From Blastocystis hominis (Eukaryota; Sar; Bigyra; Opalinata; Blastocystidae): DNA of 64,000 nt. Position 1 is the stretch's first letter, and each line of letters opens with the position of its first letter. The stretch is taken from NCBI RefSeq assembly GCF_000151665.1, contig NW_013171816.1, positions 729,176 through 793,175 on the forward strand, read 5' to 3'. Under the pieces are notes generated by a model, which saw only the letters and a list, made by a program, of their open reading frames with translations, was not told the DNA's origin and did not search any database. Shown in pieces: positions 22,454 to 34,021 of this stretch. The position numbers and the translations under genes were made by a program.

Positions 22454-23431
22454 TTATAGACTAAGAAATGGATAGGAAGCCATGAGATTGATTCCACACG
22501 TTCCTGCATAACTATCGGATAGTGCCAAACGAATATATCCTTTTTCTCCCCAACTAGCTCCCCAACTGTTCTTCACAATCAAAAACGGAGTTGCTGTATC
22601 GAGTTCATAACCTACCAGCAACACACCGTGGTTTAATGTGGTTCCGCAAAGCTCCTCTGCAAGAATTCCGCTGGTATAGAGTTGAAAGAAAATAGAGTCT
22701 GCTCCGATTGCTACAGAAACAGGATTCTTCGTTGTAGCCTTTAGTAATTCATACGTACTTCCTACTGGAACCTCGTAATAACCCATAATACTCGTTACAA
22801 AGTCAACCTTCTTGCAACTCCCTTGTGAAGCCTTGTAAGGATAGTCAGACTCCAGAGAAATGCCATTGTTCATAACATATTCGTAAGCGTATGTCATTAA
22901 GCCTCCACTACAGCCTAAACTACTGTAATCACAGTCCACAAGTTGTTGAGGAGAAAAGTCCAAGATTTTGCCTGTTTTTTGTGCGTAAACACCTTCGATC
23001 GAGGCAACTGCAGCAAACGCCCAACATGCTCCACAGTTCTTCTGGTCTTTGACAGAGGAGACTGTATTCTTTGCCCTCCAGTCAATGCTACGAGGAAGAG
23101 AGCTGTAATCCTGTGATGTTTGCTGTGATGAACTCGATTCGACACTTTTAGCTTTTTTTTCAAATGCAGTGTTTGAGGCAAATCGCTCGCGAAATTCATC
23201 GTTCGATAAATCAATGAAAGGAGTAATCCCCAACACAAAGGAGCTTTGCTTTGAATTATAGTAATCGACTATTTTTAAATTGTTGGAAAACACGGACATG
23301 CGAAAGCGACGTTCTTCCTCTCCCACATACGTTTTTCCGAACTTTTTCTCAAAGGCAGCAAACTGTAGCTCTACAGATAGCGTATCCTTTGCTGTACACA
23401 ATGAAATAAAGATCAATGCAAAAAGAATCAT
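22454..23431 (-). CDS. Secreted papain-family cysteine protease (cathepsin L-like)
   Basis: Single-exon gene. Start chosen at ATG 23431, which gives a clean signal peptide MILFALIFISLCTA; the longer frame begins with TTG. An I29 propeptide follows (FEKKFGKTYVGEEERRFRMS) and then the mature enzyme from about residue 105. The catalytic triad is present: Cys in NCGACWAFAAVASIEG, His in TTLNHGVLLVGYE and Asn in IVKNSWGASWG, with the oxyanion Gln in VKDQKNCG. Disulfide cysteines occur in VDCDYSSLGCSGG. Length (~325 residues) fits cathepsin L. Secreted or lysosomal proteolysis is the expected role; Blastocystis is known for such enzymes. Confidence 0.95.
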   Translation of the reverse strand: MILFALIFISLCTAKDTLSVELQFAAFEKKFGKTYVGEEERRFRMSVFSNNLKIVDYYNSKQSSFVLGITPFIDLSNDEFRERFASNTAFEKKAKSVESSSSQQTSQDYSSLPRSIDWRAKNTVSSVKDQKNCGACWAFAAVASIEGVYAQKTGKILDFSPQQLVDCDYSSLGCSGGLMTYAYEYVMNNGISLESDYPYKASQGSCKKVDFVTSIMGYYEVPVGSTYELLKATTKNPVSVAIGADSIFFQLYTSGILAEELCGTTLNHGVLLVGYELDTATPFLIVKNSWGASWGEKGYIRLALSDSYAGTCGINLMASYPFLSL

Positions 23432-23484
23432 TTCAATCAAATAATATGGTTTGTAATCCAAAAACGCATTGAGCTTTCATATTC

Positions 23485-23492
23485 AACAAACA
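23485..23492 (-). terminator. TGTTTGTT 3'-end signal of NOT4
   Basis: Exact octamer on minus, 67 bases past the encoded TAG. The sequence before it reads GCT T, then TGCG, then the octamer, which is the same 4-nt register used by genes that lack an encoded stop. Confidence 0.7.
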
Positions 23493-23559
23493 CGCAAAGC
23501 ATCTACAGAAATATTACTATCAATGGAGCTAGACCGCCGCATACTTCTCCAATCCCACT

Positions 23560-24831
23560 CTACAGTCCATCACCTCATCGACTTCCCACGCGACACCGCC
23601 GACTTACTTCGCGCACTATGAACAAAACTATCTGCCTGCAGCAAGAAATTCACATCGATCTTCAAAGAAGACTTGCATGTCGGGAATGTCGGGAACGTCG
23701 AGAGCGAAGCGGTAAACAGACTCATCAGATTCGAGTAATCGTCCGCCTGCGCCTCGTCGACCACGCGCGAGCACACAAACGGCACGTCCATCACCTCCAT
23801 CGCGGGCAGCTTGCAGTACTGAATGGGACTGGCCTCTTCACTGCTCGACAACTCCGACGATTTCCCCTTTTCCACCTCGCTTTCTACATGTGGCTCCGTC
23901 TCTGTCGACTACCCGGCGAATCGGGAGGCAGAGGAAGCGAATCGAGGCTCTTCAGAACGACGGGAGTGGATCGAGCGGACATGTTGGGGTGGGTTCGGTA
24001 ATAGAACTCGCTCTGCCGCTCCTGCATTTCCTTCTTGGTGAAGCAGTCTTCTTCCTTGGCCATGTAGTGCAGATACATGCACTCCGAATTCGTGCACTGG
24101 ATCCCGCGAAGGAAAAAGTTGCAGTATTTCGTGGTTCCGAAAGAAGCTCTGCGATGAATTAGGCAGAGGAGGAATACCTGATCTGACTGCCTTTTAATAT
24201 ACATCCATCCACGGCTAGGATACAGCGGCAAGCTTCCTCGGAGGATTCAAACGTGATGTAGCTGCTGGTGAGACGGGAGAAGCGAGCTCTACGCGCAGCA
24301 ACTGTGGACTTTCTCGACGAGCTCTGGATTGCTGTTCAGAATGATTTTTTTGATTTTTCCGTATTTGCCGAAGAAAGAATAGGAACGAAGCAAAGATTCG
24401 TTGGCAAGAGAGGGAGCCAACCCAATGATATAAACAAGATTCTTTTGGATTATTCTAATATTTTGTAAATATTGGATCTTCTCGGCGGAGAGTTCCCTTC
24501 CATGACGCTCTCGATCACTGTTGTAGGAACATCCTTCCGAGTTTTGAGAATCTGATGAATTGTCCCTATGTAACACGTGGAAACAACGGATACACCATGT
24601 GAATAACGCGTTTTGAATAGGGTCGCTTACACTCTGGACAGCAGTTGCCTTCGTGCAGGATCTTTCCTAGGCACCAGTGACAAATCTATTATTAGAACAG
24701 GAAAATAGGCACACTTGGAAACCACAGGGACAAATCTTGAACTTTGTTTCTATTGGTTTCAGTACACCAAAACACATAGGGCAAACTTGTGCTACTCATA
24801 ATTCAAACTGCAGCAGAACATTACGTATCAT
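23560..24831 (-). CDS. CNOT4: CCR4-NOT subunit NOT4 (E3 ubiquitin ligase)
   Basis: NOT4 is the RING ligase of the CCR4-NOT complex, acting in ribosome quality control and mRNA decay. Exons give the C4C4 RING (PQVCPMCFGVLKPIETKFKI, then ICPCGFQICHWCL and CCPECKRPY), a linker, an RRM (LVYIIGLAPSLANESLL, FFGKYGKIKKIIL, SSYITFESSEEACRCI) and the CCCH finger (ASFGTTKYCNFFLRGIQC, MYLHYM). Start MIPQVC at 24831. The junction after ILNSNPE only stays in frame with a GC-AG intron of 34 nt or a frameshift. The encoded TAG is at 23560-23562; an alternative 35-nt intron (23529-23563) would extend the protein to a poly(A)-made stop at 23497. Confidence 0.88.
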
Positions 24832-24839
24832 CAACAAGA

Positions 24840-24998
24840 ATGAGTTTCAACAGAAAGATGAGAATTAAAAACTGTCTCTTGGAAAGAGATGTATTAATCA
24901 AAATAGGTACGGTAACAAATAGGTATTTTAACACGAAAAGAATCTATTTAGTACAGCTATTTATGATTATCAACAGAATGACTGTGTTAAACTCATGA
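24840..24998 (+). CDS. Possible small protein, 52 residues
   Basis: Open frame starting MSFNRKMRIKNCLLERDV, basic, with a hydrophobic stretch IYLVQLFMII, ending VLNS. The reason to list it is its end: TCA TGA CG is followed at once by an exact TGTTTGTT (25001-25008), and cleavage four bases before the octamer leaves TCA T, so UAA would form. The start is only eight bases from the divergent NOT4 start, which is unusually tight. It may instead be the last exon of a transcript whose start I cannot see. No family recognised. Confidence 0.35.
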   Translation: MSFNRKMRIKNCLLERDVLIKIGTVTNRYFNTKRIYLVQLFMIINRMTVLNS

Positions 24999-25200
24999 CG
25001 TGTTTGTTAAGAATAATTAGCACCCTAGAATTGCGAGTGGATCGACAGAATTCAGCGTAAGAAAATGCAAATTCATATTAGCTGATTTCGGTTGATCACA
25101 GATTGTGCTTCGAATAAAAATGATTCAATGTGTGCAGACTGAGATCATAAAACGAACGTGACGACTCAATAGGAAAAGAGTTCAAAGAACCGAACGAAGA

Positions 25201-26003
25201 ATGCTGAAAGTTGCAAAGAATCTTCGGTTTGGTTTCTTTACCAATGGTTATTCATCTAGACGTCTAATATCTTTAAATCAAGTATGGTGATAATGGGTAC
25301 AACAATTCGATTAGATTCGTCCCTTTACTGTATCTACTACGGAGCAGGGAACTATTTTTGAGAAAAATGTGTGTGTCAGTGCCTTTGACTTCAAATTAGG
25401 TCGTTGATACGTTTAGCAAGTTTGGAATGAACTTACAGTGCTCAGGGGGACCTAACGATCGTGGAATCGACATTCAAGTAGTGATGCACTACTTTCGCTA
25501 TTGTTTAGGGGACTTGGGAAATAGATTCCTTGTCTATTCCCCTTATTATTCAATGTAAAAACACAAAGAAAGCAAAACCACAATATGTGCGTTTTCTCAG
25601 TTGATCCTTTTATGGAATAGGTCCGAGAGTTTGTTGGAGTGATTGGTCGTGAATACAAAAATCGAGGGATTCCTATCAATACTGTTCATCCGGGAGATGG
25701 ATCCGTTCCCTTGGGTATTTTGTGTACAGCATCACGAATTCAGAACTCACTCTTAAGGTAGTGAATAGTCACAGTATTTCTCTGTAGGGAAGCTGCTCTC
25801 TGCCCATATCCACTTATTCTCGCCTGTGTGGGACCATCTTCGATTTTGTCTTTTCAGCCAAATTACTCTGTTTTGCGGGCATTTCCAGACCTAAAATTCG
25901 TGTTTGATGTAGGAATAAGGGATTGTGCTGACGATTCTAGATCAACCAGACAGATGTTCCAACGGTGCTGTTTAGGGATAAAGTAGTAATGGGCAATAAA
26001 TAA
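25201..26003 (+). CDS. RRG7-like mitochondrial protein with restriction-endonuclease fold
   Basis: Seven exons, introns 30-34 nt, about 200 residues. The N-terminus MLKVAKNLRFGFFTNGYSSR looks like an organelle-targeting presequence. The core reads GTIFEKNVVDTFSKFGMNLQ, then CSGGPNDRGIDIQ, GTWEIDSLSIPLIIQCKNT and VREFVGVIGREYKNRGIPIN. This follows the PD-(D/E)xK layout (Glu in the helix, Asp in GIDIQ, and the Q-C-K strand), as in the RRG7 family, whose yeast member is needed for respiratory growth. C-terminal blocks LGILCTASRIQNSLLREA and DINQTDVPTVLFRDKV follow. Its substrate is unknown. In Blastocystis it would act in the mitochondrion-related organelle, which keeps DNA. Stop TAA 26001-26003. 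Confidence 0.75.
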
Positions 26004-26216
26004 AACGGAGTTTGAAGAGGAATTGTATGCCATGATGCATTGGCACCCTATTTTGGCTCCATGTAGCGTACCCTGCTCCCCAGCACACAGCCTGTTGTTT
26101 ATTTCCCTCTATTATTCTGTTTTCTTTCATACATTTTGTATTTGATCATCAGTTCCACGTTTCCCTGAAATGTTTTCGGTATTTCTTCCCAGATCCTACA
26201 TAAAAGTCACAAAGAA

Positions 26217-27813
26217 ATGTCGGTGTCTTCCTTTGAAGTGAATGCGGCAGCCGCCATGCGCGATTATTATGTCGAGCCTCGTCTTGGTAGGATTGTGGCG
26301 TGGAGTGCGTTAGGACATAGACTACAGAACTATCAGCGGAGTAAACGGTCCGTTGGTTGTTTTGGAGAACGTGAAAGTAGAAGTTGTGTGAAGGCGAGTG
26401 ATTTCTATAGGGACCCCGTTTTTCGGAAATTGTAAATCTCCGTTTGGGAACTGGGGAGATGCGAAAAGGAAAGGTGCTTCAAATTTTTGGAAACAAGGCC
26501 ATTGTGCAGGTGTTCGAGGGAACGACCGGAATCGATAACACACGTACTCACTGCGAGTTCACGGGCGATATTATGAGAATGGCCATCTCGGAGGAAATGC
26601 TGGGTCGCACATTCAACGGTTCGGGAGTGGCTATCGACAACGCTCCCCCCGTCCTGGCCGAGGAGTACTTAGATATCGACGGCCAGCCCATCAACCCCTA
26701 CGCTCGCACATACCCGAAGGAGATGATCCAGACGGGTATCTCCGCGATCGACGTGATGAACTCCATCGCTCGAGGCCAGAAGATCCCTCTGTTCTCGGCT
26801 TCGGGTCTTCCGCACAACGAGGTAGGGTCGGTCGTGTGCTCCCAGCGTAGCTCGGCGCGCAGATTTGCCGTCAGGCAGGCCTGGTGGCGGGGAAGGACAT
26901 CCACGACGACCACGAAGACAACTTCGCGATGGTGTTCGGCGCGATGGGCGTGAACATGGAGACGGCGCGTTTCTTCCGGAACGACTTCACGGAGAACGGC
27001 ACGATGCAGCGCACGGCGCTGTTCCTGAACCTGGCGAACGACCCGACCATGGAGCGCATCATCACGCCGCGCATCGCGCTGACCACCGCGGAGTACCTCG
27101 CGTACGAGCGCGATCTGCACGTGCTGGTGATCCTGACGGACATGTCGTCCTACGCGGACGCGCTGCGCGAAGTCTCCGCGGCGCGCGAGGAAGTGCCGTC
27201 GCGCCGAGGCTACCCCGGGTACATGTACACGGATCTGTCGACGCTGTACGAGCGAGCGGGCCGCGTGACGGGCCGCAACGGGTCGATCACGCAGCTGCCG
27301 ATTCTGACGATGCCGAACGACGACATCACGCACCCGATCCCCGATCTGACGGGGTACATCACCGAGGGACAGATCTACGTGGACCGGTCGCTGTACAAGC
27401 GCGGAATCTACCCGCCGATCAACGTGCTGCCGTCGCTGTCGCGACTGATGAAGTCGGCCATCGGCAAGGGAATGACGCGCCACGACCACGGAGCGGTGTC
27501 CAACCAGCTGTACACGAACTACGCGACGGGCAAGGACGTGATGGCGATGAAGGCCGTGGTGGGAGAGGAGGCGCTGACGGCCGAGGATCACTTCTATCTG
27601 AAGTTCACGGAGGACTTCGAGAACACGTTCGTGAACCAGGGACCCTACGAGTCGCGGTCCATTTTCGATTCGCTGGACAAGGCGTGGAACATGTTGCGCA
27701 CCTTCCCCAAGGAAATGCTGAAGAAGATCCCGGCGGAGATTATCGAGGAGTTCTATGCGCGAAAGGGAGTGGAGATGCCCGAGGAAGAGGAGAAGAAGAA
27801 GGAGGATGCTTAG
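26217..27813 (+). CDS. VMA2: V-type ATPase V1 subunit B
   Basis: Non-catalytic nucleotide-binding subunit of the V1 head. Four exons start [20 protein letters not shown]; introns are 29-34 nt. Blocks include [62 protein letters not shown] spliced to [12 protein letters not shown], then [19 protein letters not shown] and [16 protein letters not shown]. Length about 500 residues is normal. The last exon is strongly GC-rich with heavy codon bias, fitting high expression. The acidic/basic tail [11 protein letters not shown] precedes TAG; the variant signal TGTTTGAG is at 27825-27832. Pairs functionally with subunit d at 2268. Confidence 0.97.
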
Positions 27814-28144
27814 ATTCAGTGGAGTGTTTGAGAGAAAAAACGAGAGTTGAAAGCAGGGAAGCAGGGAAGCGAGCAGGGAATGAATAAAGGGATTGGAAAT
27901 GAGTTAGAGACTGTTCGTTTGGTTGTGGAATCGATTTTCCTCTGAGGAAATAGGATTTCGAAGAGAGCGATTCTCCCATCCTCGCACTTGATTGCATTCA
28001 CTCTACGATCCTCCCTTCCATCCATCCATCCTTTCTTTCCTTCTTTCTTTCTTTCTTTCTTTCAACAAACACCTCCACGAAGGTAACTCCGATTAAAGTA
28101 GAATTGCGCAATCGCATGATAACAAAGATAGCCCCTCGCCTCCT

Positions 28145-29684
28145 CTACTTCTTCTCCTTCTTCTTCTTCGCCAGCACCTCGTTCGCAAAGCTAATAAACT
28201 CCTCCGCCGAACACGTATTCTCCAAGAACGGATGCTCCAGCAGCTGCGCCGCGCTCCACCGCTCATTCGGCTACGCCCTTCTCTCCTCCCTCCACTCCTA
28301 CGTCCACCGCCAGCGCGTGCGCCAAGAAATCCTGGAACGAATCGCTCCACTTCTCCGGGTTCGCCACCGTCGGCGACGGGCTCGTCGTGATCAGCAGCAG
28401 CGCCTTCAGTGGCTTCTTGTGATAATGCGGCGGCTCGCCGTTCGCCATCTCCAGCGCCGTGATGCCCAGCGACCACACGTCCACCTTGTCCGTGTAGCCA
28501 TCGCCGCGAATCAGCTCGGGAGCCATCCAGAACGGCGTGCCGATCACCGATTTCCGCACTTGGTCCTACCTTCGATCCGCCAATCCGATCCCACCTTCGA
28601 CTTCAGCAGCACCGCAAACCCGAAATCCGCCAGTTTCACCTCGCCCTCGCCGTTCATCAGGATGTTGTCGCTCTTGATGTCTAGTTCTGAAAGGGGAAAC
28701 GGGGAAACTACCGCGGTGGATTTGCTGGTTGTTGTGAAGATAGGCCAGCGCGTCCAGCACGCTGCGACACACGTAGGCGATGTGGGTCTCGGGGAATTCC
28801 ACGTCGGGACTGACGATGCGAGCCAAACTGCCGTTCCCCATGAAGTCCATTACGATCTAATCATGATGACGCGATGGGAAGCAAACCCAGAGATTGCCTT
28901 CCCAGTTGAAGCAGTCGTAGACCCGCATTACATGCTCGCAGTTGCAGATCTTTTGGAGAACCAGCTCATTGCGGATGTCGACCAGATTGCTCACGCTGGT
29001 CACTTTCACGGCGAAGACTTCCTCGGTAGACTTCTTAATCGCTTTGTATCTGGTTGAAAAGCCGAAATTCAAAAAGTACACAACACTAAAACCGCCTTCG
29101 CCGATTACTTCGCTGAGACCGAGATAGTACTTTTTAGGGTCATCTTCGCGAATAAGGGACGCTGGTGATTAGAATGCAGGAAAGGAATACGATCATGCAG
29201 CAGTTCTTGCACTTCATTAATAATACTCTTCGTTAACTCGGGTTTGGGGTGGAAATTGTAGTACAATGCGCGGAAGATGGTACTCGTGTTCGCCTCAAGC
29301 TCCTCCTTCGTAATCTGACTCTCTTCCAACGCTTTCTTCCATTCCTCTGGCATTTCACTGAGACCTACATGAAAGGCAGTCGGAAATCGTACCGAACTGC
29401 GTTCCAGAATCCTGAATCGTATGCGTGACGTGGTTTACACACTGGAATTTGCTAATTTCCATATCTTCCGTTAACTCAGCAACAAAATCACTACCCTTTT
29501 TATGGAAAAGATTTCTAAAGAAACCTTTCTTCTTTTTCTTTTGCGATTCCGCTTGCTCCTTATATTTTGGCTAATAATGATATTTTAAAACGAGAAATAC
29601 ATCAATAGGAATGCCTTGAATTTGGGGAGGCTAAATGTTAGCAACCAATCTAATAGAAACGCGATTCGTAGTATTCAGTTCCAT
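28145..29684 (-). CDS. PAK-type (STE20 group) serine/threonine kinase with CRIB motif
   Basis: p21-activated kinase, an effector of Rac/Cdc42-like GTPases controlling actin and morphology. Start MELNTTNRPPQ. The CRIB region (ISKFQCVNHVTHTIQDSG, then FGLSEMPEEWKKAL) lies near residue 60. The kinase domain follows: P-loop IGEGGFSVVYKAIKK, Lys in VFAVKVT, catalytic loop IHRDIKSDNIL (split by an intron), DFG in LADFGFAVLLKS, the PAK/STE20 signature SVIGTPFWMAPELI and subdomain IX DVWSLGITALEMANGEPPH. It ends AEEFISFANEVLAKKKKEKK. Introns are about 29-31 nt, one (28681-28711) of the GTTTCCNC family. Octamer 73 bases past the stop. Many kinase residues lie on short exons, but the full chain is intact. 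Confidence 0.93.
28681..28711 (-). repeat. Introner-like intron in the PAK gene
   Basis: 31-nt intron starting GTAGTTTCCCCGTTTCCCC on the minus strand; these first 19 bases are identical to the start of the channel-gene intron at 47508-47536. It interrupts HRD of the kinase catalytic loop. Confidence 0.65.
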
Positions 29685-29813
29685 TCCAATGAAACGCTAA
29701 GTCAAAGAACTATATACTAATCCACGCTGCCAAAACCCTACAAAATCTAATCTCTTATGAATAGTAGATTTATGTGAAACCGCGGTTATTCACAACAAAC
29801 AATCACTCCCGAA

Positions 29814-32800
29814 TTATTCCCTTTTTCCTACCACTTTACGGATCCATTTCAATGCTCGGTCACACAAATACGCTAACAAGCCGTCCAGTAGGGATAGACC
29901 CAAAAACTGGAATTTAAACTACGTCTCACGCTCTATGGAACGAAAACTACCTCCTGCGAGGGGAACGGAACCAGCTGCATCCAGCGATTCAATGGAGGAA
30001 TGATCTCCAGCGTCAACACGAAGAAGAAGGAGAATGAGACGCAGAACGCATAGAAAAGCGGTTTGTTCTCTCGGATGCTCTGCATGAAGGGATGTCCCTA
30101 CCATCGACCCAACCTCACGCTCAAACCTGGTAGTTCACGATAAACACGAAGAGTTGCATAATGATATCCAACAAAAAGACCACAGTGTTCAACACATTCG
30201 GTACGAACTCGGCATCAGGCGACAGCTCCTCCGAACCACTAAAATATCGCATAAACACCCCAAAAATTACAGACTGACGTACGGCAGAGTCATTTTCCGA
30301 ATCACGTACATGATGCCGAAGTGCACCATAAACTGCAAGGAAATCGTCGCCAAAATCGACCCAGAGAACAGCTTCGATGGCGGATGCTCCGGCGACAGCA
30401 CCCTCAGCGGCTTCGACGACGAGATGAAGAAGAAGATTCCCGCGATTAACACCCCCGAAATGGTCATTTGGCTACCTCGAAACCCCCGCCAAATCGTACA
30501 AATCCCCGTTCTTCACGCCGTCCATGTACAAAACGGACATGGAATAAGCCCCAATAAGACTGTTGAGCGCGAGAATGATGTAGATCTGGAAGGTCGTGAC
30601 CAGCGTGCAGCGGCCAAAGCGCAGAATTTGAAGAACTAAAAAAAAGCCGATTTCTGGAATTACCTTTATCGATGCCCGTGGATTTGCAGGTGAAGGGAGA
30701 AGCGATGCTGGCGTCGCCGAGCTTCAGCTGGACGTTCTCGCTTGCTTCGCGCATGAGCTGGTCGCGCCAATCTTCCAAGTCTAAAAATCGGGGCGATTTT
30801 TGGAATTCACTTTGGACGGAAGCAGGCGACGAATGCGACGCGGCGCCGGCGAGAGCGGACTGTTTCGAAGCGAAATGTGACCGAATGGGCATTCTCCGTC
30901 CCCCCACGGTGCGGTAGGCCAACTAAAAAACATGACGGAATGGAGGTTCGAACTTGCAGCGCGGGGCTCGGAGCGCGCTCCACGAAGCGTTCGAACTGCT
31001 CATTGGCCACTAAGCGGTCCCAGTCGTCCTTTTCGGCGTGCTCGTGGAGCTGCGCCTCGCGATCGGCGACGTAGTCCTCGATCTCGACGTTGGAGAGAAT
31101 GCTGACGCCGACGTGCGACTGCTTGAGCGCAGCCACGTCGTTGGTGCCGTCGCCGCACATGAGACAGTAGGTCCCGCTGGCTTTGGTGGCGCGGATGGTG
31201 TCTCCCTTCTGCTGCGGAGACATGCGAGCGAAGATGGTCACGAAGGGCGTGAGCGTTTCGAGAACGGCGGGCTGGTCGAGGAGGAGCGAGCCTGCGCATC
31301 GAGGAGAGCAAACGAGCAGAAACCGTTCAGCACGAGGACGAACCGGGCTTGCAGCGCGGCGAGCGCGGCTGGGTCGGCGACGAAGGTCTGGCAGAGCGTC
31401 TGGGAGGCGAGGTTCTCCCAGTAGAGCGATCTGCAGGTCACGCCGGGCGCGCGAAGCAACTGGACGGGCGAGCTCGCGAGCACGAGGACCTCGCTGGAGG
31501 CAGGGATGATCCCGCACTGCTTGGCGATCTCGCAGGCGGTGTAGGGGTTGTCGCCGGTGATGATCTTGACGCGGTAGCGATTGTCGATGAGCGATTGGAC
31601 GGTGGAGCGCGTCGACGATTTCAGCGGACAGTCGAAGAGCAGGAACCCGCAGAACGTCAAGTTCGACTCGACGGCGGACCGCGGCAGCGTCTTCAGCTAT
31701 CTTTGGAAAGGTTCTCCGTTTCTACGTCGTGGGGAGAGACCGACTCGGGGAGATCCTTCCACGCCATCGCCAGCACGCGCTTTCCTTGCAGCGTGTGGTG
31801 CTTGTACACCGATTCATAATGCGCAGGCACTTCGCGAAGCAGTCCGCGCAACATTTCCGGCGCTCCTTTCACCAGCACGCTGCCCCTCACCCCTCCCTTC
31901 TTCGCCTACCGCAGTCCCCGCGCGCTCTCCACCTTGCACACCACCGCCATGCGGCGATTGGCGCTCTCGAACCCGTACCGGAACACCGGCGTGAGGCTTC
32001 GCGCGCCCTTGCTTCGCATCCATTTTGGCGGCGACAGCGTCCCCGACGCCGCCGCGAAGTCCCATCCGCTGTGCTCCAGCGCGGTGAGCTCCATCTGGTT
32101 GCCGAGCAGCTACGGAAGAGAGAGAGAGAAGCGCGACTTTGCCGTTGACCCAGACGAGCTCTTGACACGCGGCCATCACGCTCGTGGCGTCGATTGGGAG
32201 CTGACCGACAGAATGCAGCACGCCTTCGTCCGGCGACTCGCACGACGCCACGCCCAGAAGAACCAGTTTGTCGCTGGTCAGCGTACCCGTCTTGTCGAAA
32301 TAGCACGTCTAGCGGTCAGTTCGAGGCATCGAGCCAACGCGGACGCGACCGGCGAACGGGATGCGGAACGGCTCCGTGCAGAAAATCCCCTTCTTCGAAA
32401 GGTTGATCAGCGAGTTGTTCACCGCGTAGGAGAGTTCTAATGGAAGTTCCGGCGGCACCACGTTGGTGATGATCATGATACAATGCAGAATCAGCTTCCA
32501 GTGGTTTCGTTTGGGGTCGCGAGAGCCGGTTCGGTACACATACAACGCCGACAAAATCGCGAAAATCAGCAGAATGAAGATGAAAATGAACGATTCGCGG
32601 TTATTCGCGGACGTTCGTGCGGACGAATACATCATGTTACGCAGCATATCGCCCTGCGAAGTGTAAAAACCCGTTCGAATCACATAGGCGATGCATCCCT
32701 GATTCGCAGGCTTGCTCACATCCTTCAGAGACGATTCCGAGTAGTCTGCTTTGTGCAGGATGATCTTCGTGCCTCCGTACACCATGTGACGACGATGAAG

Positions 32801-33943
32801 ATTGTGTTCCTCCGCGATGGCGAGACACTGATGCCGCGTCTCCGCGGTGACCATCGCAGAAATGCCGATTTTCGATTTGGGAACGGACTCGCCGGTGAGC
32901 ACGGCTTCGTTAACGACGCAGGACCCGTTGAGAAGAAGACAGTCGCAGGGCGCGACGACGGAGGAGCTGCAGTGAAGAGAAGGAGGAAGAGAGACTCGTC
33001 GTTTTCCCAGAGAGAGTCGTGGATTCGCTGGCTGCTCAGACTGATGAGATCGCCGGGGACGAGCTGGCGGCTGGAAATCCGCTTCCAGACCTTCTAGAAG
33101 GGAGAGGGAGCGAGGAGAGCGACGTTGCGGTAGACGAGGACGGGGAAGGATTCGGTGCGCATGTCGCGGAGGCTTTTCATGCTGAGGATTTGCTGCTTGA
33201 CTTGGAGCGATTCCATGATAACCAGCATGCCGAGCGTGAAGAGCGTGTAGCCCACATAGTCGTCGATGCACCAGAGGAGCACGGAGAATACTTGGAATAC
33301 GAAGAAGGGGGCCGTAGCATGCTCGAAAAAGAGAGACCAGAACGAGGGGATCTCCATGCAAAGATCGTTCTCTCCCCACTTGTTCTTGGCTTCGATAAAT
33401 GATTCCTGTGTGTGTCCACGCGCATTCAAATAGGTTTCGAATTCCTCGTGGTCTGGGAAATCGAGCAAGTGGAACTCCGAGTCCTTCCCGTCCTTCTCAG
33501 ATACAAATCTGAGCTTTTGGAAGTCAAACCAGAAATAAGAGGTTCCCTAGTGTTCACAGCCCCTAGTTGCTCTACGTCCTGGACTCGTTTGTGTAAATCA
33601 CAAATTGCAGAGCTTCCACAATTCGGCGCAGCCACCACATACACAGAATCGGCATTTTCCAGCGATAGCACCTATTCATTCACCACTCATTCTAGTAACA
33701 AACCCGCTTGTATCTCACATGAATGCGGTACCGGAAGGACCAAATACACATCAGAAAAGTCAACACATGAATGAAAGCGACTGAACAGAGAATAATAATA
33801 GCCCCAATCTGTTCAACCTTCCAAAAGGAAGAAATTGCGATGATATAAAATGGAATCAAGGGAAATACATTCCTGTACAAATACCAAGGTTTCTTCCTCA
33901 AGCACTCAACTCTGCTTACAAGAGGATGATTAATAGAAATCAT
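29814..33943 (-). CDS. SPF1: P5A-type P-ATPase (ATP13A1/Spf1 family)
   Basis: P5A ATPases sit in the ER membrane and extract mis-inserted transmembrane helices. The N-terminus from ATG 33943 reads [20 protein letters not shown], followed by early helices. Then [20 protein letters not shown], the actuator motif [11 protein letters not shown], and the family-defining membrane motif [18 protein letters not shown]. The phosphorylation loop [14 protein letters not shown] is split by an intron. [18 protein letters not shown] and [20 protein letters not shown] complete the catalytic set. C-terminal helices end [20 protein letters not shown]. Stop TAA at 29814-29816, octamer at 29794-29801. About 1,150 residues. 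Tandem, same strand, with the GalNAc-transferase upstream. Confidence 0.94.
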
Positions 33944-34010
33944 AACACTTCTAATTATGAAAACTAATGATTCTGTAACAACCTTTCTGCGTCTCCAACT
34001 TCGTATATAC

Positions 34011-34018
34011 AACAAACA
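34011..34018 (-). terminator. TGTTTGTT 3'-end signal of the GalNAc-transferase
   Basis: Exact octamer three bases after TGA and 68 bases before the next minus gene's start. Cleavage four bases upstream would leave TG, and the tail would supply the A of the stop. Confidence 0.8.
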
Positions 34019-34021
34019 ATC

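Noticed and set aside
28040-28063. CTTT microsatellite near the PAK 3' end
   Set aside because: Simple slippage repeat with no further structure.
28104-29057. 317-codon plus-strand frame over the kinase region
   Set aside because: Antisense to PAK exons and introns that carry intact kinase motifs on the minus strand.
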